37,936 bases of DNA from Porogramme epimiltina (Eukaryota; Basidiomycota; Agaricomycetes; Polyporales; Polyporaceae), in assembly GCA_900155495.1 (NCBI GenBank), contig FTLJ01000769.1:1-37936 (forward strand), written 5' to 3'. The position numbers and the translations under genes are program-made. How positions within the stretch are numbered: the first letter of the stretch is position 1; each line of letters opens with the position of its first letter. The notes under the pieces were generated by a model, which ran no database searches, was not told the origin of the DNA, and saw nothing but the letters and a program-made list of their open reading frames with translations. Of this stretch, positions 30,197 through 37,936 are shown piece by piece.

Positions 30197-31687
30197 TCAA
30201 GTCCAGACACCCCCGAGAGGGTCCACTGGGATATGGCCTGTGCTCATTGCCAGCTCTTCCATCACGTCTTCAATAGTCTCTTTCCCTTCATTCATTTCAA
30301 CTTTTTTCAAAGCTGTCGATTGTAAGTGAGGGCTGATGACATAACAAAGTTTCACATAGCTCACCCTGTCCTCTTCCCTCTCCAAGGCTCTCTTCGAGCC
30401 CTTCCTCGCCGCCCTTGGCTGCTATAAATAGCAGCTCCGCGCCCTCGTACTCCAACAACGATGGGCTCTCGCAAGAAGCAAAACGGAGCCCGTACGATTC
30501 CCGACCGCGACGGCCCCCTTTTCCGAAAACTCCCATCATAATCTCATCTGGGTAATCAGCCCGTCGGCCTTTCGGAAGGCCGACCTGGCCAGGTCCAGAA
30601 GGGGGAGCGAGCGGGTTCTTGACCTGCAGGACGAAGGAAGATGCCTGATGGATCCCCAGCGTTTCCTGCACCTCCCCGAGCTGATCACCAGACGGGTGCG
30701 ACAGGTAGTAGCCAAGATGCGTCTCGCGCTTCGACGGCGTCGGAGCCTCCTTATTCACGATCGCGTACGCTCCGCGAGCGGCCAAGTGTGCGGGGCCTTG
30801 GTGTCGTGTGCCTGCGAGGATCGACAAGGATCGACCAAGAGGAAGTCAATACAAATTCGCCCGACGGTAGGGCCGCATTGCCTCCGTATGGACGCGTCTC
30901 CAGACTGACCTCGAGTCTTCGTCTCGTACGTCTTCTCGCCCAGCCCGTCCTCGAGCTTCCCGAGGTCATCGCCGATCGTGCTCACGGTCGCCCAGAACGT
31001 TTGCTTTCGTCCGCCGCCCTTTCCCCTCCCTCCGGCCTCGGGGTCGGGGAGACTCTTCTTCCCCACCACGAGGAGGCGGAAATGTTTCTTCGACTCATTC
31101 TTGGGCTCGGCGGCAGGGATTGCATCACCACCCTCCCCGATGAGGTGCAACTCCTGGTCCTCTCCCTCGGTTGCCTTTGATCGAGTATAGGTTTCGGTGG
31201 CAAACTCGGGAGGACGCGGAACGAGCAGCATGTAGAAACGCTGTACATCATCGAGCGAATTGGCCTCCTCAAGCTCGACCTTGGGACGGTAGAAGAAGTA
31301 GACGTGTCCCCGCTCGATGGTCCCTAAACACGATGCTCGTTGGCCCATCGCGGTAGCCAAGGGCATCAAGGAAACCCTACCGTTTTGGTACGACTCGGAG
31401 AGTTCCGTCCTCGAGGACTCTTCCTCCGTCTTGACTTTCTTTGCCAAGGGCTCCTGGGCAGGGTCGCTTTTCATCTCCGGTCTCTCTCCTCGTTTGTTGC
31501 CGAGAACAGGAGCTCCTTCTCCCTGCTTTACGTGGTCACCGCTCTTGGCGGATACGGCCTTCTTCACGGAGACCGGCTTCTTGGTTCTGGGGCCGTGCTG
31601 TGTGTTAGTATCCTTCTTCGAATCGTTGGCCGCCTGAGACCTATCATTGCGCTTTTGCACGGCTTCTTGTGCGCGAGTTGTCGGCAT
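30197..31687 (-). CDS. Conserved fungal protein of unknown function, 427 aa
   Basis: Exons in minus order: 31687-31381, 31323-30910, 30811-30365, 30312-30197, all GT-AG with phase 1 at each junction. Residues 1-102 (MPTTRAQEAV onward) are Lys-rich and disordered, with NLS-like runs (KKPVSVKKAVSAK, LAKKVK). A folded core begins at GTIERGHVYFFYRPKVE and includes DDVQRFYMLLVPRP, RLLVVGKKSLPDP, FWATVSTIGDDL and GTRHQGPAHLAARGAYAIV. The end is ALKKVEMNEG...PVDPLGGVW. I remember similar Agaricomycete proteins being labelled 'BTB domain transcription factor', but I see no BTB fold here, so I assign no function. The position of the last intron is supported by the charged conserved-looking tail. A TATATG near 31755-31760 and a TGACGTCA at 31813-31820 lie upstream. 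Confidence 0.82.
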
Positions 31688-32045
31688 GGTGTACTTTACG
31701 CAATCCGGCGGGGGGAAAGGAGACTTCACGGTGATCCGAAAACCCCATGCATCATATATGCGTATCGGACTCAACTGTGACATTCAACTTGCACTTGCTT
31801 GTAGTGGCATCATGACGTCATACCGTAATCATAGGACTCGAGTCTCCAATAAACGCCTCATAGATCGACACAGTCGAACTGCTAGGAGACGGTCTGCGAC
31901 AACAGTGTCATTCCGAAGGTGATGTACAAGTAATCGATCTACAACTATTCCAAAATCCCGCTTGATTCAAGCCAACGTCAAAGTCAAACGTCCTTCACCC
32001 GTTACGAACGCTCCTCCAGCTCCAATCAATATCTGGTGGATTCTT
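31688..32045. promoter_or_regulatory. Promoter of the 427-residue gene
   Basis: This 358-bp spacer lies between two minus-strand genes. It holds TATATG about 70 bp upstream of the start at 31687 and a palindromic TGACGTCA (31813-31820), the consensus for CRE/ATF-type bZIP factors, about 126 bp upstream. The rest, near 32000, is the 3' region of the small upstream gene. Confidence 0.45.
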
Positions 32046-32424
32046 CTACTTGTTACGACCGAATAGCCCTCCGCCAAGCCAGCGTCCGCTCGTTGCAGAA
32101 GGCGCCGCGACAGAAGCGTTACAAGCGCCACAGCGGTCAGGCTTGCCCGCCATGGGGATGGCCCTAATGCGCGCAGCATTGACAAGCCAAAGCAAGGAGC
32201 AGACGTCCGCCCGTCAGCGACCTCTCGAGCACCCACCAGACGCGAAAGTCAGCGTACGTGATCAACGAGGAGGCCGCGCCGCCGCCGGGCTGCTCGAGAC
32301 CGGGCGCAGCATCCGCGACGGCGGGAGCGCTGGGAGCCTGGCCGAAGCTGTTGTTGGCGGCCTGCTCGTCCAGGAGCCGCTCAAAGTCGAGCTTGGGGTC
32401 GTAGTAGAACGGCGCAAAGGCCAT
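32046..32424 (-). CDS. Small spliced protein, 94 aa, with C-terminal CxxC
   Basis: I do not recognise the family. Exons 32424-32258 and 32163-32046. The donor is GTACGC, and the acceptor TAG is itself the in-frame stop of the unspliced reading, so an unspliced prediction would wrongly end at 86 residues. The spliced product begins MAFAPFYYDPKLDFERLLDEQ, passes through a Pro/Gly/Ala-rich middle, and ends KPDRCGACNAS...GRWLGGGLFGRNK. The start resembles the aromatic N-terminus (FY-P-x-x-DFDR) of fungal Hsp20 chaperones, but there is no alpha-crystallin domain. The CxxC could bind metal or form a disulfide. A TATA-like TTATAT (about 32586-32591, minus) lies about 160 bp upstream. Gene confidence is moderate because it rests on one intron and the tidy C-terminus. 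Confidence 0.6.
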
Positions 32425-33127
32425 CGCGGTGCTGGGTGCGAAGTCTGTAGGGCAGTTGGGTGATTGGTGGTGGGAAACGTCGCCCGCTGGAGGCTGTCGG
32501 CTGGGCGCCGGGGAGCTCAGGGCATGGGGGATGAGAGCGGGAGCTGAGAAGGTTCGCGCGCAAGGGGGCGGCGATGGACGTCCCGATATAAGTGCGCTCG
32601 AGCGGCATTACACGTATGTGGGGCTCGAGGGCATGGAAATGGAAATGCGGCCTGGCATGTGCTTCGAGAGGCACCGTCCGGCGGCGGGCGATCTCGTCCA
32701 CTCTCGGACCCGTTTCTGCGTCGCGGGCCCCTAAAGATGCGTGCGCAGGCGAGCCCCACTCAGGGGCCCGAGTGGGGATAGAACACTAAGCACAATGATG
32801 ATACGCACGCTCTTTCACCACCGAGGATCCACTCTAAGAACCACCGGGACCATCGAGGCTCCCAAGGGTCCATGATAACCGGCCGACGTCAACCTTAAAA
32901 GGGCGACGATAGTACTGTGATTGCTATTGAGAGGGAGTACCGTAACGCGGAAAGTACGATAGGAATATAGCCAATAGATACAAATACAACACTGCACACA
33001 CTCCGAAAATACATACACACACCACAGAAGCAAAGCACGAAACCAGACCGAGCAATCATCCACGCGCTGCCCAACAGGTCCACACCGTCCACACCGTCAC
33101 CGAAGAACCCCGCTGCGTGTCCCCCAC
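32425..33127. other. Spacer between rim101 3' end and the small gene's promoter
   Basis: This 703-bp spacer separates two minus-strand genes. The left part is the promoter of the 94-residue gene, with a minus TATA at about 32586-32591 and a heat-shock-element-like GAAGGTTC at 32548-32555. The right part (about 32850-33127) is AT-richer and should be the rim101 3' region. No gene seen. Confidence 0.5.
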
Positions 33128-35803
33128 TCAAACCGCAATCATCTCCACGTCCCGCGCCTCCTGCTCGAGCCCGCGCGCGACGGGTTGAGGCGGGGGTGGC
33201 GTCCCATGCTTGCGCCGGTACTCCGCGTTGATAGCCACGAGCAGGTCGCGCAGGAGCGCCGCATGCCGCCGCCGCTCCTCCGGGCTCGCAGCACGGCGCG
33301 CAGCACCCAGCTCGATGCGGTCCACCCCCCGCACGAGCTCCTCCGCGCCCGCGAGCGCGCGGATCGACGGCAACACCGGGTACGCCACGCGCGCCTCCTC
33401 CCTCTCCGCGGGGGGCGGGGGCGAGTCCGCGTCGGGGCTCGGACTGGGGCTGCGCGGCGCGAGCGTCGGCGAGCGCGACGAGCTCCCCGCAGTGGACGGC
33501 GGCGACGGGGGCGCTGGCGACGGCGAGCGGAAGCGCGCGTTCAGCGGCGCGAGCTTGAACTCGGCGTCGCCCGACGTGAGCAGCGGGTAGAGCGGGTCCG
33601 CCGAGGTGCCCTTGCCGCGCGGCGGCACCGCGGACGCGTACGAGGACGCGTCCGACGCCGTGAAGCGCGCGGGCGGGCCCCTGCGCACCGCGCCGCCCCC
33701 GAGCTTCGGCTCCATCGGCTCCGGGCGGCTCTTGAGATCCGCCGGGGACGCCGCCGAGGTCGACGCGGAGGCAGTAGTAGACGAGGGGCCGGCGCTCTTG
33801 AGCGGGATGACGGTGTGCCGCGCGCGCTCGGTGTAGTTGGCCGCGCTGAGCTGCACGACGGGCGGCGGCGCGCGGTCGGGGCGCATAAAGTCGAACGCCG
33901 CGGCGCTCTCTGGCGCGACGGTCATTGGCACGTGAGGCGGCGTGGAGTTGGGGGGCGTGGACATGCCTGACGACATCGGCGACGGCATCGCGTGCGCGAG
34001 GGGGCCGCCGGCCTCGAGCGGCGGCGTGAGGTACGACGGGTAGGCCTGAGAAGGGTACGACGACTGAGGGGGGAATGGCGGAGACGCGTTGAGCGAGATG
34101 TAGCGCTCGTCGGACGCAGACGCGGACGCGCGGTGGGCGCGGGCGCCGCGGACGGCGTACGGGAGGCCCTGCGCGGGGCCCGCCATGTCCTGCGCGGAAG
34201 GATACATCCCGAATTGTACGGGCTGGACGGAGTGCTGGGCCCGGGTTGTGTACGACGACGGCGCGTGGTGTGGGAACTCGTCGAAGGGCATGAACCCGGA
34301 CTCCCCATGGTAGCTCGCGCCGGAGCCCGGACCGGGGGCAGACGGGACGCCAGGCATCCCGGCGATGCCCAGCTGGGCGAGGTTGGCGGGGTCGAAGAAC
34401 GAGGCCGCGTCGCCCGCTGATTGGGGTACAGACTGCGAGTGGTGGTGACGGGGTACGTGCGCTGAAGCCCCGGAAACGTCGCGGCCGAGGGTGATGAGGA
34501 ATTCATTCACTGCCGCCAGTTCTTCCGGGGTGCGAATGTCGAAGGAGACAGAGCGGGGTGGGAAGCCGCTTCCCTGGGGCATTCCTCCACCGCCGGAAGC
34601 CCCGTTCGTAGTAGCGCTGAGCGACTGCTGGTACGCAAGGTTGCTGAGGCGGGCCGCCATGTCTTCGCACTTCTATCAGCGGACGAACGCGCACACGCGG
34701 AGTGAGGACACGTACGAGGGTCATACGCTGGCGTGACGCGCCGCTTCTTAACGTCCGAGAAGAACTCGTCCACCGTGTAGTCGTAGCTACGTTTTGAGCC
34801 GCTGACGGGGACGCTCCGTGGGGGAACGTCGTCGGCGAGCACCTCCCAGCTAGGAAGTGAAGGGTGCACGCGGTACATAGGGCCCCGTCCGTGCGCGGCT
34901 ACGGCCTCGGGCGCGTAGTCGAGCTCTGGGGAGGGAGTGGGCAATACGCCGAAGTCGGCCCCTGACGAGCACCGTTGAGCGCTAATACGTGGAGGCGAGA
35001 GGAGGCCGCATACCTGAGGAGCTGTCTGACAGCGAGACGGACGCAGACTTTGCGCGCGCTACGGGAATGTGATGGTGGTGCATTGGGGGCCCAAGGCTGC
35101 GAGGTTTCTCGTTCTCACCGCGGACGCGGGAAGAGTACGCGGGGTCGGTGACAGTAATCGCCTTGGAGTGCTTATGCTGCGCATGGTGCTCCTCTGTGTG
35201 AATCTTCTCGTGTTTCTTGAGGTCTTGGGGACGCTTGAAGGGTTTCTTGCAGATCTCGCAGACATGCGGTTTGAGGGGTGTGTGGACTGCATGGTGCGTG
35301 AGAGGGGCGCGGGGAGGAGGGAGAGAGAGAGAGATAGGCAAGACAGGGAGCGCACCTCGGAGGTGACTGGTGATGTGGTCGCGCTTAGCACATGTCGTGC
35401 CGCAATCCTTCCACTTGCAGGTCAGGCAGAGATTGCCGGTGCTCTTGCGGCCGATGTGATCATTGCAGAGGTGGTTGTAGAGGGCCTCTGGATCTGAGAG
35501 GACTTTGTCGCAGTCGATCCACTGGCAGCGGTGGCCGGCGGCAGAGTCGTCGGAGGCGGAGGGGGCGGAAGACTTTGCGGAGATGTTCTCTGGAGAAGAG
35601 GAGTCGGTGACGTCCTCTAGCGCGGCGGGAGAAGCGGAGAGGGCGTTAGGCGACTGTGGGGGTTGGGCCATGGGAGGAAGGGCGGGGAAGGGGCTGGGAG
35701 CGAGTGCGTCGAAGTCGTCGAGGAAGTCGAATGGGTAGAGCCGGTGCAGGGTGTGTTGGAGAGTGGAGAGCGGCACGAGATGGGGGAAGTCGTCCTGGGC
35801 CAT
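33128..35803 (-). CDS. rim101: Rim101/PacC-type pH-response zinc-finger factor, 833 aa
   Basis: Transcription factor of the alkaline/neutral pH (Rim/Pal) pathway. Exons in minus order: 35803-35356, 35286-35014, 34961-34716, 34662-33128, all GT-AG and in phase. Three C2H2 fingers in the PacC arrangement: C93-x4-C98 with H111/H116, C129-x4-C134 with H147/H151 (completed across intron 1), and C159-x2-C162 with H175/H179, then the typical [10 protein letters not shown] second conserved block, [31 protein letters not shown], crosses intron 3 and is characteristic of the family. The C-terminal 500 residues are Pro/Ser/Ala-rich and end in a conserved region, [12 protein letters not shown]...[12 protein letters not shown]...[14 protein letters not shown]. 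In ascomycetes PacC is activated by proteolysis; whether that holds here is unknown. Splitting it into a zinc-finger gene and a separate 510-residue gene would be wrong. It could influence pH-dependent laccase expression. Confidence 0.93.
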
Positions 35804-37936
35804 GGCAGAGGCGGATAGTCTCTTAAGCTCGCTCGCCGATGTCGATCTCTTGGCAAACCGTCCGCTGCCAAGAGAATCTCATCCCCGGCTTGGCGCGACT
35901 TGGCGTGATTAGTCAGCGCACTTATCCGTGGCACCGCCCAGCGTCCGCTCCGGCCTCTGCGCCAGCCACGGCCTGCCTGTGAGTCTGCCTGCCTAGGACT
36001 GCCTGCGAGTCGCGACGACCTCCCTCGGCCTCTCGCTGGCCAGATCACCATCGGCCTCTTTCGCTGCCACCCAGCTCCCTCCGAGCCCACGCGCCCGTCC
36101 TCGCCGCCCGCCCTCTTCTCCCGCCCCGCCGCCACCGTCCGCGCCCGCGCCGCTCTCGCGCCCCACGCCCGCGCACAAGAAGCACACGCAGCAGACAGCG
36201 CAGCGCGCGGCGGTGCCGACATACGCCCATCGCCCCCCCTCCGCGCGCCCAGGTCCCTTATTTTCACCCGCCGCGCCAAGGCCCCCTCGACGGGGCGTCA
36301 TGCGCCTTCCAGGCGTTCAAAATCGCGCTTGTTGTGTCCAGCGGCCCACCAGCCAGCCCGGCCGCCAAGCGCACCCGCCAAGCTCCGGACCCCCTTTGGG
36401 CCCCCGCATTCAACGCTGACGTCGTGCCCGGCCGAACACCTGAGCATCCGCAGGCACGCGCCTGGCACGCCCTCCGTCGGGCCCCGAAGACGAGACGGTC
36501 TGCGCGACTCGCGCTCGCCCGAACGCCCGAGCCCCCGCGTCTCGCGTCTCTCTCGCGCGCGGGCCGCGACTGCCCCCCTGGAGGCCTCCACCCCTCACCA
36601 GGGCGCGCTCCGTGCGCGCGTGTGAAGCGGCGGTCTCTTCGGCACACTATCGGGCGCGCCCCGCCATTCAGTGCGAGATCCAAAGCCGGCGGCGGCAGGG
36701 GGAGATTGCGCGCCGCCCCACAGAGCTGGAACCGTTGCCCGCGACGGTTCCGGCACGGGCGGACGCTCAGGCGGGGAACCAGGACGGGCGGGCGAGGGCG
36801 AGTTCGCGCCGTGTGCCGCGCGTCGGGACGCGCTCTGCCCGGGACGTTTCGTGAGACGGGTGGATGGCAGGACCGAGGGCGCGGGGAGTGGCGTTGTATT
36901 GTCGCGGGGAAAAGTGGGTGGAAGAAGCGACGGGCGGCGCGGACGGACGAGAAGGGGCGCGGGCGCAGCCGGGAGGCATGGAGGGCGAGGAAGGGTGGGA
37001 GACGAGGTACCGGAATGGCTCGGGTTCTGTGGTGGCACGCACGCGCTGAACGAAGGATGGGTGTGGTTCGGCTGGGTGGACGTTCGCGGCGTGATAGGAA
37101 GCAGTCGGGACGAGCACGAGCACGCCATCGGGCGAGACGATGGATTTAATTGAGCCAGGGGGGTGGAAGCGGCCGCTGCAGAGCTCGCACCCGGCTGGCA
37201 CACGGGACGGGGAGGGCGTGTGGCAGTAACGTAACGGGCGGGAGAAGGAGCGCAGGCCAGGGCGAGGAAGGAGGAAGGAGGCACGGCGGAGGCGCCCAGA
37301 GGGGGACGCTGCAGACGATTCCATCCCAAGTTTAACCTTCGAGGTCCAAGCCCGCCAAGCGTGCCCTCCGCAGCGCCGCGATCCAGTCGCCGATCGAGAT
37401 CTCTCTCTTCGCTTGGCACCCGGGGATCTACTCCTCGTCCCGGCCCCAGGCGGCAGCTCCCTGCACCGCAATCCACACATGTCGCTGCCTACGCCAGCCC
37501 CGCCTTGGCACCTCCGCCAGGCCAAGTATCTCCAGCCACCGGCTCGTCGCCTTGTTTTCCTCCCCCCCGCCCCCGTCCCAAGCGCACGCCGCGCCGCACC
37601 CGCCCCGGCACCCGCACGGCCCAGATGCCCATCCGATGTCCCACCTGCGCCCCTGCCTCCCTTGCCCCCCGGCTCGCGCGCACCGGTGTCCTCCCGCCCC
37701 TCGACCGCTCCCAAGCTCTATACTTGGACCCCCACTTCATCTAACCCGACTTGCAGATGCGCAGCTCGCCCCCCTCCCCCTGCGCGCCCCTGCAAAATCC
37801 GCGCGAACCTCCGGCCTGCGCAGCTCGCGCGCATCCCAAAGCTTCACGGGCCAGCCCAGCCGGCGCGCTCTCCAGCCCCCCGGGCCCTCGCACGCCCCCC
37901 CCCCCTCCCCCGCCAACCCGCGCAACTTAACCCCAC
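35804..37936. other. 2.1-kb rim101 upstream region and right edge; no supported gene
   Basis: Very GC-rich. Long overlapping open frames on both strands (for example 36334-37149 plus and 36767-37714 minus) show no domain and are expected in such DNA. The left part should be the rim101 promoter and leader. From about 37550 the plus strand is strongly pyrimidine-rich with a weak TATA-like CTATAC near 37716, as in leaders of fungal genes, so a plus-strand gene may begin just right of the window; this is inference. Confidence 0.5.

Noticed and set aside
32164..32424. Unspliced 86-codon small gene
   Set aside because: Its stop TAG is a splice acceptor; splicing gives a more convincing C-terminus with CxxC.
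33128..34660. Stand-alone 510-residue Pro-rich protein beginning [12 protein letters not shown]
   Set aside because: This block completes the Rim101 segment that starts [16 protein letters not shown] across intron 3, so it belongs to rim101.
36334..37714. Long frames on both strands at the right end
   Set aside because: Mutually overlapping, no domain, composition-driven; no start or splice pattern supports a gene.
1..37936. CRISPR arrays, rRNA, intact transposons
   Set aside because: No regularly spaced repeats, no rRNA sequence, and no terminal repeats with transposase were seen.

Overview
The window is nuclear DNA from a filamentous basidiomycete, most likely a wood-decaying polypore of the Trametes/Ganoderma type (genus is inference). 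It is GC-rich, almost every gene is split by introns of about 50-65 nt with GTRNGY-like donors, and it carries three high-redox-type laccases, a secreted GH3 beta-xylosidase and several single-copy fungal housekeeping genes. I support 13 protein genes. I found no RNA gene, CRISPR array or intact mobile element.

Layout, left to right. 1-1737: a divergent pair of transcription factors, the 5' part of a Zn2Cys6 regulator (minus, runs off the left edge) and a bHLH factor (plus), sharing a 229-bp promoter with a CACGTG E-box. 1738-6952: a 5.2-kb stretch with no gene I can support. 6953-9077 and 12282-14301: two plus-strand laccases (lac1, lac2) separated by 3.2 kb. 14628-17295: a GH3 beta-xylosidase (minus), convergent with lac2. 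17715-18601: a BSP-family HExxH metallopeptidase. 19059-22192: FCP1, the RNA polymerase II CTD phosphatase (minus), divergent from 22736-23751, an AYR1-like short-chain reductase. 24056-26132: a third laccase (lac3, minus). 26133-29073: 2.9 kb with no gene I can support. 29074-29853: a myosin regulatory light chain. 30197-31687: a conserved fungal protein of unknown function (minus). 32046-32424: a spliced 94-residue protein (minus). 33128-35803: a Rim101/PacC-type pH-response zinc-finger factor (minus). 35804-37936: rim101 upstream DNA with no gene I can support.

How the genes fit together. The laccases (lignin and phenol oxidation) and the beta-xylosidase (hemicellulose breakdown) form a wood-degradation neighbourhood embedded among housekeeping genes. 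The three laccases are paralogues with the same exon plan but different intron losses: 10 introns in lac1, 9 in lac3, 8 in lac2. Lac1 and lac2 share a nearly identical 149-bp tract that includes intron 3, which suggests gene conversion.

The most interesting non-coding signal is a promoter module, CTCTCYCACGC, then exactly 11 bases, then TTCGCGCGAC, two bases and CCGCA. It occurs about 230-240 bp upstream of the ATG of all three laccases, on both strands, in promoters that otherwise look largely unrelated. I know of no name for it. Three introns appear to use GC instead of GT donors (lac1 intron 4, lac3 intron 3, metallopeptidase intron 2). All exon joins were made by hand from reading frame, splice signals and family conservation; none was tested against transcripts.
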